In this document: one piece after another, positions 17,099 to 24,629 of the stretch
Layout: each line of letters opens with the position of its first letter
Position numbering within the stretch: position 1 is the first letter of the stretch
From: Catenulispora sp.
GTDB lineage: Bacteria > Actinomycetota > Actinomycetes > Streptomycetales > Catenulisporaceae
DNA: 35,402 bases
Direction of reading: 5' to 3'
Assembly: GCA_013362315.1 (NCBI GenBank)
Contig: JABFWL010000345.1
Span: forward strand, 1-35,402
The notes under the pieces: model-generated
Database searches by the model: none
What the model was told of the DNA's origin: nothing
What the model saw: only the letters and a program-made list of their open reading frames with translations
Program-made: the position numbers and the translations under genes

Positions 17099-17156
17099 GT
17101 GGCGCCAAGTGTGCCACGCTTTCGTCTGCTGGCAAGCCCCTTTCATCTGTTGGCAA
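17099..17156. promoter_or_regulatory. Direct repeats in the lyase-iclR divergent region
   Basis: TTTCGTCTGCTGGCAA (17120-17135) and TTTCATCTGTTGGCAA (17141-17156) match at 14 of 16 bases with a 21-bp period, two turns of the helix. Just upstream GTGGC (17099-17103) and GCCAC (17113-17117) form a small inverted repeat. The region lies between the lyase start (17027) and iclR (17201). It is the natural place for IclR tandem binding sites. Confidence 0.5.
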
Positions 17157-17200
17157 CCTCGGCAATCCTGTGGAAACAGGTGAATGCGAAAGTGGCGGCG

Positions 17201-17902
17201 ATGACCTCGACAGCCGAACAGTCGAATCCTGCGACCCGCACGGTGGAACGCGCTCTGGGCCTGCTGGCCGTGGTCTGCGACGAAGGCTCGATCAGCCTGT
17301 CCGACTCGGCCCGCAGCGCGGGCCTCGCGCCGAGCACGGCCCTGCGACTGCTCCGGACCCTGGAGAGCGGCGGGTTCGTGCGCCGCGACCCCGACGGCCT
17401 GTTCCACGCCGGGCCGCGGATCATCCAGATCGGAGCGACCGCGCTCGGCCGGCAGGAACTCGTCAAGGCGGCCGAACCCGCCTTGCACCGGATCGTGAAG
17501 GCCAGTGGGGAGACCAGCTATCTGAGCATCCGCGGGGCCGGCGAGCGGGCGCTGTACATCGGCATGGTGGAAGGCGTCCACGCGGTGCGGCACACGGGCT
17601 GGGTCGGCCGCACCATCCCGCTGGACGGCACCGCCGCCGGGGCGGTGCTGCTGGGCGCCGTCCCGGACTGCGGCTACATGATCGTCCGGTCCAGCGTGGA
17701 ACCGGACGTGTCGTCCGTGGCCGCACCGATAACGTGGCCCGGCGGGGTGGTCGGCGCGCTCAGTGTCGTCGGCCCCACCTATCGTATCGACGAGGAACGG
17801 GCGGAGGTGTTCGGACGGATCGTGAGCGAGGAAGCTCGGGCACTGTCCGGACAGTTCACCACACCCAGCCGAAGAGCACGCGACGGAGGTGAGAGCCGGT
17901 GA
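17201..17902 (+). CDS. IclR family transcriptional regulator
   Basis: A 233-residue IclR-type regulator. The winged HTH covers about residues 12-70, with 'RTVERALGLLAVVCDEGSIS' and the recognition part 'GLAPSTALRLLRTLES'. The effector domain has 'GETSYLSIRGAGERALYIGM' and 'VGRTIPLDGTAAGAVLLGAV', both standard for the family. It is slightly shorter than the usual 250 residues. ATG at 17201 is the best start; a GTG at 17192 is also in frame and the Shine-Dalgarno is weak for both. Its stop overlaps the ATPase start (GTGA), so regulator and transporter are one operon. It probably senses the transported compound or a breakdown product and controls the divergent lyase too. Confidence 0.9.
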   Translation: MTSTAEQSNPATRTVERALGLLAVVCDEGSISLSDSARSAGLAPSTALRLLRTLESGGFVRRDPDGLFHAGPRIIQIGATALGRQELVKAAEPALHRIVKASGETSYLSIRGAGERALYIGMVEGVHAVRHTGWVGRTIPLDGTAAGAVLLGAVPDCGYMIVRSSVEPDVSSVAAPITWPGGVVGALSVVGPTYRIDEERAEVFGRIVSEEARALSGQFTTPSRRARDGGESR

Positions 17903-19011
17903 TCCGGTTCGAATCGATAACGAAGACCTATCCTGACGGCACCGTGGCCGTCGACTCGCTCGATCTCGAAGCTCCCTCCGGCCAGATCACCGTGCTCGTC
18001 GGGCCCTCCGGATGCGGCAAGACCACGTCGCTGCGGATGATCAACCGGATGATCGAGCCCACCTCGGGCCGGATCTGGCTGGACGACCGGGACACCGGCC
18101 GGATCCCGGCCGCCGAGCTGCGCCGCGGGATCGGCTACGTCATCCAGCACGCCGGGCTGTTCCCGCACCGCACCATCATCGACAACGTCGCCACGGTGCC
18201 GTATCTGCTCGGCTGGGACAAGAAGAAGGCGCGCACCCGCGCCGCGGAGCTGTTGGAGCAGGTCGGGTTGCCGGCCCACTTCGCCAAGCGCTACCCGGCC
18301 CAGCTGTCCGGCGGCCAGCAGCAGCGGGTCGGCGTCGCCCGGGCGCTGGCCGCCGACCCGCCGGTGATGTTGATGGATGAGCCCTTCAGCGCCGTCGACC
18401 CGGTCGTGCGCGACCAGTTGCAGGACGAATTCCTTCGCCTGCAAAGCGAACTGGGCAAGACCATCGTGTTCGTCACCCACGACATCGACGAGGCGATCAA
18501 GCTCGGGGACCAGGTCGCGGTGCTGCGCGTGGGCGGCCGGCTGGCGCAGCTGGCCACGCCGGCGGAGCTGCTCAACCGGCCGGTCGACGCCTTCGTGGCC
18601 GGCTTCGTGGGCCGGGACCGCGGCTATCGCGCGCTCGCCTTCAGCACCGCCGGCCGGCTGTCCACCCGCGAGGAGCCGACCGTGCGGCTCGGCGCGCCGG
18701 TGCCGGCCGGCACCGACGACGCGGACGGGTGGCTGCTCGTCGTCAACGATGCGGACGAGCCGCAAGGCTGGCTGAAGCTGGGCGAGTCCGGCGCCGACGG
18801 AGAGGTCGTCACCGACGCCATGCTGCACCGCGGCGGAACCCTGGCCCACCAGGGCGGATCGCTGCGCGCGGCGCTGGACGCGGCGCTCTCCTCACCGTCC
18901 GGGCGCGGGGTCGTGGTCGAGGAGGACGGCCGGCTGGCCGGCTCGCTCACCGCCAGTGAAGTGCTCGCCCTGATCGAGAACCCGCTGCCGCAGCCGGAGC
19001 CGCAGCCGTGA
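17899..19011 (+). CDS. OpuC-type quaternary amine ABC transporter, ATPase
   Basis: Energises import of a quaternary ammonium compound. The 370-residue protein has Walker A 'GPSGCGKTTS' (about 35-44), a Q-loop in 'GYVIQHAGLFPH', signature 'LSGGQQQRVGVARAL', Walker B 'VMLMDEPFSAVDP' and the H-loop in 'VFVTHDIDEA'. After the nucleotide domain a C-terminal extension (about 265-360) contains a CBS-like segment ending 'GRGVVVEEDGRLAGSLTAS'. That layout is typical of OpuCA/ProV proteins, where the CBS part senses ionic strength. GTG start overlaps the iclR stop and the stop overlaps the next permease, both as GTGA. Confidence 0.92.
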   Translation: MIRFESITKTYPDGTVAVDSLDLEAPSGQITVLVGPSGCGKTTSLRMINRMIEPTSGRIWLDDRDTGRIPAAELRRGIGYVIQHAGLFPHRTIIDNVATVPYLLGWDKKKARTRAAELLEQVGLPAHFAKRYPAQLSGGQQQRVGVARALAADPPVMLMDEPFSAVDPVVRDQLQDEFLRLQSELGKTIVFVTHDIDEAIKLGDQVAVLRVGGRLAQLATPAELLNRPVDAFVAGFVGRDRGYRALAFSTAGRLSTREEPTVRLGAPVPAGTDDADGWLLVVNDADEPQGWLKLGESGADGEVVTDAMLHRGGTLAHQGGSLRAALDAALSSPSGRGVVVEEDGRLAGSLTASEVLALIENPLPQPEPQP

Positions 19012-19709
19012 TCCTCGCCGATTCGAGCTCGTCGAGCTCCCCCCTGCACTTCTGGGGCTACTTCCTGGACCATCGCGCCGAAGACCTGCGCTGGCTGTGG
19101 GATCACACGTACCTGTCCCTGATCCCGGTCGTCATCGGGCTGGTCATCGCGCTGCCGCTGGGCTGGCTGTCCCGCCGCTACGGATGGCTCTACCCGCCGA
19201 TGGTGTCGATCTCCGGCCTGCTCTACACGATTCCGTCGATCGCGCTGTTCGTCATGGTGCCGCCACTGCTCGGGCTCAAGTCGTTGGACCCGTTGCAGGT
19301 GCCGATCGCGCTGACGGTCTATTCGGTCGCGCTGTTGGTGCGGGTGGTCGCCGACGGCCTGGCCTCGGTGCCCGAGGACGTGGCGCAGGCCGCGACAGCC
19401 GTCGGCTACAAGCGTCTCAGCCTGCTGTTCCGGGTCGAGCTGCCGATCGCCGTCCCGGTGATCGCGGCGGGTCTGCGGGTCGCCACCGTGTCCAACGTCA
19501 GCATGGTCGCCATCGCCGGGACCATCGGCCAGGAGAACCTCGGCCGGCTCTTCGACCAGGGGAAGCAGTTGTCGACCACGGGTCCCTACTACCCGCCGAT
19601 CGTGCTGGGCATCGTGCTCTGCGTGCTGCTGGCGCTGACCTTCGACCTGCTGATCGTCTTCGGTACCCGAATGCTGACACCTTGGCGCAGAGCGGTGGTG
19701 GGACGATGA
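19008..19709 (+). CDS. OpuC-type ABC transporter permease 1
   Basis: A 233-residue inner-membrane permease of the ProW/OpuCB group with about five or six helices. After a polar lead, the first helix is 'YLSLIPVVIGLVIALPLGWL'. The cytoplasmic EAA loop, which contacts the ATPase, is seen as 'AATAVGYKRLSLLFRVELP'. Then comes 'ATVSNVSMVAIAGTIGQENL', characteristic of OpuC permeases. Start and stop overlap both neighbours (GTGA before, ATGA after). It forms the channel together with the next permease. Confidence 0.9.
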   Translation: MILADSSSSSSPLHFWGYFLDHRAEDLRWLWDHTYLSLIPVVIGLVIALPLGWLSRRYGWLYPPMVSISGLLYTIPSIALFVMVPPLLGLKSLDPLQVPIALTVYSVALLVRVVADGLASVPEDVAQAATAVGYKRLSLLFRVELPIAVPVIAAGLRVATVSNVSMVAIAGTIGQENLGRLFDQGKQLSTTGPYYPPIVLGIVLCVLLALTFDLLIVFGTRMLTPWRRAVVGR

Positions 19710-20470
19710 TCGGCGATGTCCTGACGTGGCTCAACGACCCGGCCCACTGGCGCGACACGCGCGTGGACAAGGGGATCCCCACGCAGCTCCAGACCCACAT
19801 CACGTTCACTCTGATCGCCCTGGCCATCGCGCTGGCGCTGGCGCTGCCCCTGGGTCTGTTCATCGGTCACACCGGGCGGCTGACGTTCCTGGTCACCGCC
19901 GCCAACGCGCTGCGCGCGCTGCCGACGGTCGGCGTGCTGGTGCTGCTCACGGTGATCATCTCGCCGCACTTCCACGGGCGCACAGACCTCGGCTTCGTGA
20001 TCCCCACCGAGATCGTGCTGGTCTTCCTGGCCGTCCCGCCGATCCTGTCCAACACCTACGCCGGCGTGCAGAACGTCAGCGCGGCGGCCCGGGACGCGGC
20101 GGCCGGGATGGGCATGACGGGGACCCAGGTGCTCCGCAAGGTCGAGCTGCCCTGCAGCCTGCCGTTGATCTTCTCCGGATTCCGCAGCGCCACCCTGCAG
20201 GTGATCGCGACCGCGACCGTCGCCTCCTATGTGACGCTGGGCGGCCTCGGCGCGTTCATCTACGACGGACTGCAGCAGCAGGACTTCCCGCAGATGATCG
20301 GCGGGGGTGTGCTCGTGGCACTGCTCGCGCTGCTGGCGGACCTGCTGCTGGCGACGATCCAGCGCTATGCGGTCTCGCGCGGGATCTCCGGCCGTTTCTC
20401 GACGAAGTCCGTCATCCCGGCGGACGCGGCCACAGCTCAGGTCCGCACCGCGGAGGCGTCAACGGTCTGA
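19706..20470 (+). CDS. OpuC-type ABC transporter permease 2
   Basis: A 254-residue partner permease. The first helix region reads 'ITFTLIALAIALALALPLGL', followed by 'NALRALPTVGVLVLLTVII', the EAA loop 'DAAAGMGMTGTQVLRKVELP' and 'ATATVASYVTLGGLGAFIYD'. These are the standard features of ProW/OpuCD proteins. The ATG at 19706 overlaps the preceding stop as ATGA, which fixes the start. A polar tail of about 30 residues ends the protein. A 49-bp gap with AAGGAG leads to the binding protein gene. Confidence 0.9.
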   Translation: MIGDVLTWLNDPAHWRDTRVDKGIPTQLQTHITFTLIALAIALALALPLGLFIGHTGRLTFLVTAANALRALPTVGVLVLLTVIISPHFHGRTDLGFVIPTEIVLVFLAVPPILSNTYAGVQNVSAAARDAAAGMGMTGTQVLRKVELPCSLPLIFSGFRSATLQVIATATVASYVTLGGLGAFIYDGLQQQDFPQMIGGGVLVALLALLADLLLATIQRYAVSRGISGRFSTKSVIPADAATAQVRTAEASTV

Positions 20471-20519
20471 CGCGTCGCGCAACCAGTACCGGGCCTGTCA
20501 ACACCGACCAAGGAGAATA

Positions 20520-21488
20520 ATGAATCGCAAGGCCATCACCGTCGGCGCGGCTGCGGCCGCCCTGGCCCTGGCGCTCACCGCCTGCGGAAGTGACAGCGGC
20601 AAGAGCACCACCTCCGGATCCACCGGATCCACCGGATCCGGAGGCTCAACCGCGACGATCGCCAGCAAGCTGATCCTCGGCGGCCCGCCGGAGTTCAAGA
20701 CCCGCACGGACGGCGTCCCGGGGCTGCAGAAGAACTACGGCGTGGTCTTCAGCGGGTACAAAGTGCTCGACACCGGCGGTCCGGTCACCGTGACCGCGCT
20801 CAAGAACGGCCAGGTCGACGCCGCCGACCTGTTCACCACCGACCCGTCGATCGCCGCGAACGGCTTCGTGATCCTGCAGGACCCCAAGAACAACTTCGCC
20901 GCTCAGAACGTGCTGCCCCTGATCTCCAAGGCGAAGGCCACCGACGGGGTCACGAAGGTCCTGAACGGGATCTCGGCCAAGCTCGACACGGCGGGCCTGG
21001 GCGCGATCCTGACCAAGGTGCAGAACGACAAGCAGGACCCGGACGCCGTCGCCAAGCAGTGGCTGAAGGACCAGGGCCTGGACGCGGCCGGCACGGACGC
21101 CGCCGGCGTGACGCTCACGGTCGGTTCGGCCAACTTCCCCGAGAGCGTGGTGCTGGCGCAGATCTACGCCGAGGCGCTCAAGGACCACGGCGCGACTGTT
21201 TCGACCAAGTTGAACATCGGGGCCCGCGAGGTGTACGTCCCCGGACTCAAGGACGGCTCCATAGACCTGATCCCGGAGTACAACGGCTCCATCCTGCAGT
21301 ACCTCGACAAGAATGCCACCGCGACCTCGTCGGACGACGTGTACGCCGCACTCCAGAAGGCGCTGCCGCCCAACCTGGTCGTGCTGGACCAGTCCAAGGC
21401 CCAGGACAGCGACGCCATCGTCGTCACCAAGGCGACAGCCGACAAGTACGGCCTGACCTCGATCGCCGACCTCGCCAAGACACAGTAG
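20520..21488 (+). CDS. OpuC/ProX-type binding lipoprotein with swapped halves
   Basis: The extracytoplasmic substrate-binding protein of the upstream importer, 322 residues. A lipoprotein signal ends in lipobox 'LTAC' with Cys22, then a Gly/Ser/Thr linker (23-46). In the usual OpuC-type protein the mature chain opens with a 'VGSxNFxES...LIPEYNG' half and closes with a 'LGGPPEFxTR...DPxxVAKxWL' half. Here the order is reversed: 'LILGGPPEFKTR' starts near residue 51 and runs to 'DPDAVAKQWL' near 181. 'TVGSANFPES' starts at residue 200, 'GSIDLIPEYNGS' follows and the chain ends 'SIADLAKTQ'. Both halves look complete, so this looks like a circular permutation and not a truncation. Start ATG is fixed by AAGGAG and the signal peptide. 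Ligand probably a betaine or other quaternary amine. Confidence 0.9.
   Translation: MNRKAITVGAAAAALALALTACGSDSGKSTTSGSTGSTGSGGSTATIASKLILGGPPEFKTRTDGVPGLQKNYGVVFSGYKVLDTGGPVTVTALKNGQVDAADLFTTDPSIAANGFVILQDPKNNFAAQNVLPLISKAKATDGVTKVLNGISAKLDTAGLGAILTKVQNDKQDPDAVAKQWLKDQGLDAAGTDAAGVTLTVGSANFPESVVLAQIYAEALKDHGATVSTKLNIGAREVYVPGLKDGSIDLIPEYNGSILQYLDKNATATSSDDVYAALQKALPPNLVVLDQSKAQDSDAIVVTKATADKYGLTSIADLAKTQ
20616..20639 (+). repeat. 9-bp tandem repeat in the lipoprotein linker
   Basis: GGATCC recurs at 20616, 20625 and 20634 with ACC between copies, a 9-bp period encoding Gly-Ser-Thr units of the flexible linker after the lipid-modified Cys. Repeat slippage here would only change linker length by three residues. 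Confidence 0.8.
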
Positions 21489-21554
21489 TCCGGTACTCGG
21501 TACGCCGGCCGGCGCGACTCGGGGACGAAACATCGGTGCTCTAGCTTCCGCAGG

Positions 21555-22268
21555 ATGACGAGCCCTCCGAATCGGCGCAGGCCGGTGGCCGGTTGGATCT
21601 GGCAGCTGGCGGCCGACCGGCCCGGCACCATGCACGAGGTGATCCGCGACGAACTGCGCGCGGTGATCCTGGCCGGGCCGGCGCGGCCGGGCATGCCGAT
21701 CAACGTGGACGACGTGGCGCAGCGCTTCGGCGCCAGCCGGATCCCGGTGCGCGAGGCGCTGAAGACCCTGATCGGCGAGGGCCTGGTCGATCACGAGCCG
21801 CGCGCCGGGTATCGCGTCGCGCAGCTCACCCGCACCGAACTCGCCGAGCTGTACGTCGTGCGCGAAGCTCTGGAGTCCGCGGCGCTGAGCACCGCCGTGG
21901 GGTCGGCGAGCGCCGAGGACGACGCGCGGGTGGCCGCCGCGCACGACGCGCTGACCAGCGCGATCCAGGAGCACGACGCCCGCGGCCATCACGTGCACAG
22001 CCGCCGCCTGCACTTCGCGCTGGCGGGTCCGTGCCAGATGCGACGGCTGCTGGGCATGCTCGAAACGGCGTGGAACATCACCGAGCCCCTTCAGCCGATG
22101 GCGCACCTCTCGCACGAGATGACGTCCTCCTTGCACGACGACCACCGCTTGATGGTCGAAGCCTTCCACGCGCGCGACGCGGCGGCGCTGCTCGCGGCCT
22201 CGTCCGCGCACTACCGGCGGCTGCAGGAGGTCGTCGCGAGCCTTCCCGCCACCCGGCTGCGTACCTAG
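21555..22268 (+). CDS. GntR family transcriptional regulator (FCD type)
   Basis: A 237-residue regulator. The N-terminal winged HTH (about 25-85) contains 'LRAVILAGPARPGMPINVDD' and 'FGASRIPVREALKTLIGEGL', the typical GntR pattern. The C-terminal FadR-like FCD domain is all-helical, with 'LYVVREALESAALSTAV' and the metal-type His residues in 'DDHRLMVEAFHARDA'. ATG at 21555 begins the only plausible frame. It is the first gene of the nitrogen-compound cluster, followed after 96 bp by the NCS1 permease gene. By position it resembles HpxS of Klebsiella, the GntR regulator next to allantoin racemase. Ligand unknown. Confidence 0.9.
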   Translation: MTSPPNRRRPVAGWIWQLAADRPGTMHEVIRDELRAVILAGPARPGMPINVDDVAQRFGASRIPVREALKTLIGEGLVDHEPRAGYRVAQLTRTELAELYVVREALESAALSTAVGSASAEDDARVAAAHDALTSAIQEHDARGHHVHSRRLHFALAGPCQMRRLLGMLETAWNITEPLQPMAHLSHEMTSSLHDDHRLMVEAFHARDAAALLAASSAHYRRLQEVVASLPATRLRT

Positions 22269-22272
22269 CTTT

Positions 22273-22284
22273 CGGATATATCCG
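22273..22284. promoter_or_regulatory. Perfect 12-bp palindrome between gntR and the NCS1 gene
   Basis: CGGATATATCCG is fully self-complementary and AT-rich at its centre, 80 bp before the NCS1 start. It may be a GntR operator. A second element further on, TTCCTA at about 22310-22315, resembles the putative -10 elements of the amidase and binding-protein genes. Confidence 0.45.
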
Positions 22285-22364
22285 CGCGGTCATCGTCCCG
22301 CAACAGCGCATTCCTAGCATCTTCGGCATCAGGCCAGGCCAGGTGAATGCGAAGGAGGACAAGG

Positions 22365-23819
22365 ATGACCGTCACCGAAAGTCCGGGCGAGGTCCGCCGC
22401 GAATACGATCCGCGGCTGACGAACGAGGAGCTCGCCCCGCTCAAGCAGCAGACCTGGGGCACGTACAACATCTTCGCGTTCTGGATGTCGGACGTGCACA
22501 GCGTCGGGGGGTATCTCACCGCGGGCAGCCTGTTCGCGCTCGGCCTGACGAGCTGGCAGGTCTTCATCTGCCTCATCGTCGGCATCGTCATCGTGCAGTT
22601 CTTCTGCAACCTGGTCGCCAAGCCGAGTCAGCAAGCCGGCGTGCCCTACCCGGTGACCAGCCGCGCGTCGTTCGGCGTGCTCGGCGCGAACATCCCCGCG
22701 ATCATCCGGGGACTGATCGCGGTGGCGTGGTACGGCGTGCAGACCTTCCTGGCCGCCGAGTCGCTGAACATCGTCTTCCTCAAGCTGTGGCCCGGACTCG
22801 CGCCGTACGCCGACGTGCATCGGCACGGCCTGCTCGGCCTGTCCTACCTCGGCTACCTGAGCTACGCGATCCTGTGGGTGCTGCAGGCGGCGCTGTTCTG
22901 GCGCGGTATGGAGACCATCCGCAGGTTCATCGACCTGGCCGGTCCCGCCGTGTACGTCCTCATGGTCGTGCTCTGCGTCTACATGCTGACGAAGGCCCAC
23001 TGGCACGTCGATCTGAACCTCTCCAGCCGGCACCTGAGCGGCTGGTCGCTGGTCTGGACCCTGTGCGGAGCCACGGCGGCCGTGGTCGCGTACTTCTCCG
23101 GACCGATGCTCAACTTCGGCGACTTCTCCCGCTACGCCAAGTCCCACTCCGCGGTGAAGCGGGGCAACCTGCTCGGCCTGCCGGTCAACTTCGTGATGTT
23201 CTCGCTGCTCACGGTGCTGACCGCGGCGGCGACGGTGCCCGTCTACGGTCAGCTGATCACCGATCCGATCCAGACGGTGCAGAAGATCGGCAACACCTTC
23301 GCGATCATCGTGGGCGGCGTCACGTTCGTCACCGCCACCGTCGGCATCAACATCGTCGCCAACTTCATCTCGCCGGCCTTCGACTTCTCGCACGTCAGCC
23401 CGCAGAAGGTGAGCTGGCGGGCGGGCGGCATGATCGCGGCCGTCGGGTCGCTGCTGATCACGCCGTGGAACTGGTACAACAACCCGGACGCGATCTTCTG
23501 GACGCTCGGCCTGCTCGGCGCGCTGATCGGTCCGTTGTTCGGCATCCTGATCGCCGACTACTACCTGATCCGCGATCAGAAGATCGTGGTCGACGACCTG
23601 TTCACCCTGGAGGAGGACGGGGCGTACTACTACCGCCGCGGGTACAACCCCGCGGCCATCAAGGCCGTCGCCGTCTCCGGTGCCGTCTCGCTCGCCTCGG
23701 TCATCGTGCCCAAGGTCGGGGACGTGCTGACCTGGCTGCCGCAGTACGGCTGGTTCGTCGGCTGCGGCGTCGGCTTCCTGTCCTACTGGCTGATCGCGCG
23801 GCCGGCTCAGCAGCGGTGA
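22365..23819 (+). CDS. NCS1 family nucleobase/hydantoin/allantoin permease
   Basis: A 484-residue cation-coupled permease of the NCS1 family, which carries nucleobases, hydantoins and allantoin. Twelve hydrophobic segments fit the length. Family segments are visible: 'WGTYNIFAFWMSDVHSVGGY' near the N-terminus (helix 1), 'PVTSRASFGVLGANIPAIIR', 'FSGPMLNFGDFSRY', 'NIVANFISPAFDF' and 'LIADYYLIRDQ'. ATG at 22365 is fixed by GGAGG 6 nt upstream. The stop overlaps the racemase start (GTGA), so transport and racemisation are coupled. A ureide, hydantoin or nucleobase is the likely cargo; sequence alone does not say which. Confidence 0.92.
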   Translation: MTVTESPGEVRREYDPRLTNEELAPLKQQTWGTYNIFAFWMSDVHSVGGYLTAGSLFALGLTSWQVFICLIVGIVIVQFFCNLVAKPSQQAGVPYPVTSRASFGVLGANIPAIIRGLIAVAWYGVQTFLAAESLNIVFLKLWPGLAPYADVHRHGLLGLSYLGYLSYAILWVLQAALFWRGMETIRRFIDLAGPAVYVLMVVLCVYMLTKAHWHVDLNLSSRHLSGWSLVWTLCGATAAVVAYFSGPMLNFGDFSRYAKSHSAVKRGNLLGLPVNFVMFSLLTVLTAAATVPVYGQLITDPIQTVQKIGNTFAIIVGGVTFVTATVGINIVANFISPAFDFSHVSPQKVSWRAGGMIAAVGSLLITPWNWYNNPDAIFWTLGLLGALIGPLFGILIADYYLIRDQKIVVDDLFTLEEDGAYYYRRGYNPAAIKAVAVSGAVSLASVIVPKVGDVLTWLPQYGWFVGCGVGFLSYWLIARPAQQR

Positions 23820-24571
23820 TCATCAAGGTCGTCAATCCGAACACCACGGCGTCGATGACGCGGATGATCGCCAAGGCGGCGAGCGCCGCGGCCGGCCCCG
23901 GCGCGCGCGTGGTCGCGACCACCTCGGGCAGCGGGCCGGCCTCGATCGAGTCGCACTATGACGAGGCGCTCAGCGTCCCCGGCCTGCTCGCCGAGATCAC
24001 CGGCGGCGAGCCGGCGGACGGGTTCGTCGTCGCGTGCTTCGGCGATCCGGGACTGGACGCGGCCCGCGAGGTCGCGTCCGGCCCGGTCGCCGGGATCGCC
24101 GAGGCGGGGATGCGCGCGGCCACCTACCTCGGCCGGACGTTCGGCGTGGTCACGACACTCGGGCGCGCGACGGGGCGCACCTGGGAACTCGCTCACCGCT
24201 ACGGTGTCGCGGCGCAGTGCCGCGGCGTCCGCGCGACGGACATCCCGGTCCTCGATCTCGAGGCGGACAGCTCGGCACGGGCTCGCATCCTCCTGGAGTG
24301 CCGCGCGGCGATCGAGACCGACGGCGCCGAGGTCATCGTGCTCGGCTGCGCGGGAATGGCGGACCTGTGCGCCGATCTGCGCCGCGAGCTCGCGATCCCG
24401 GTGATCGACGGGGTGGCCGCCGCCGTCGCCGCGGTCGAGGGTCTGGTCCGGCTGGGCCTGGGCACCAGCCGGATCGGCGAGTACGACCGGCCGCCGGCCA
24501 AGCCCTACCGGGGGCTGCTCGCGGGGTTCGAACTCGGCGGCGGCCCCGGCGCTGTCACACGGGTTCGATGA
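23816..24571 (+). CDS. Hydantoin/allantoin racemase family protein
   Basis: Asp/Glu racemase superfamily, hydantoin racemase (HyuE/HpxA) branch, 251 residues. It interconverts enantiomers of 5-substituted hydantoins or allantoin by proton transfer between two Cys. Both are present: 'VVACFGDPGLDAARE' in the N-terminal half and 'VIVLGCAGMADL' in the C-terminal half. The opening 'IKVVNPNTTASMTRMI' is also typical. The GTG start overlaps the NCS1 stop. A much longer open frame exists upstream in the same phase but crosses two other genes and is not used. The stop codon lies inside the palindrome at 24569-24584. Confidence 0.9.
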   Translation: MIIKVVNPNTTASMTRMIAKAASAAAGPGARVVATTSGSGPASIESHYDEALSVPGLLAEITGGEPADGFVVACFGDPGLDAAREVASGPVAGIAEAGMRAATYLGRTFGVVTTLGRATGRTWELAHRYGVAAQCRGVRATDIPVLDLEADSSARARILLECRAAIETDGAEVIVLGCAGMADLCADLRRELAIPVIDGVAAAVAAVEGLVRLGLGTSRIGEYDRPPAKPYRGLLAGFELGGGPGAVTRVR

Positions 24572-24584
24572 AACAGGATTTTCA
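24569..24584. promoter_or_regulatory. GAAA-N6-TTTC type operator before the amidase gene
   Basis: TGAAACAGGATTTTCA, a near palindrome (5 of 6 half-site positions), 46 bp before the amidase ATG. It matches the sites at 27322 and 27354 in length and pattern. A probable -10, TACCTA, follows at 24614-24619. The binding protein may be the RpiR or the GntR regulator of the cluster. Confidence 0.55.
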
Positions 24585-24629
24585 AATCCGGGGCACGCCG
24601 GTGAAACGCCGCGTACCTAGCTTCACGGC

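Noticed and set aside
21503-21514. Palindrome CGCCGGCCGGCG after the binding-protein gene as a terminator
   Set aside because: It is pure GC with no loop or tail and is the kind of palindrome expected by chance in this composition.
21593-23815. Long upstream extension of the racemase frame through gntR and the NCS1 gene
   Set aside because: The extension is arginine-rich nonsense in another frame of two real genes; the GTGA overlap at 23816 gives the natural start.
24554-24574. GlnR-like box (GTCAC ... GAAAC) before the amidase gene
   Set aside because: The spacing between the half elements is 11 bp, not the 6 bp of the GlnR consensus, and the GAAAC is better explained by the GAAA-N6-TTTC palindrome.
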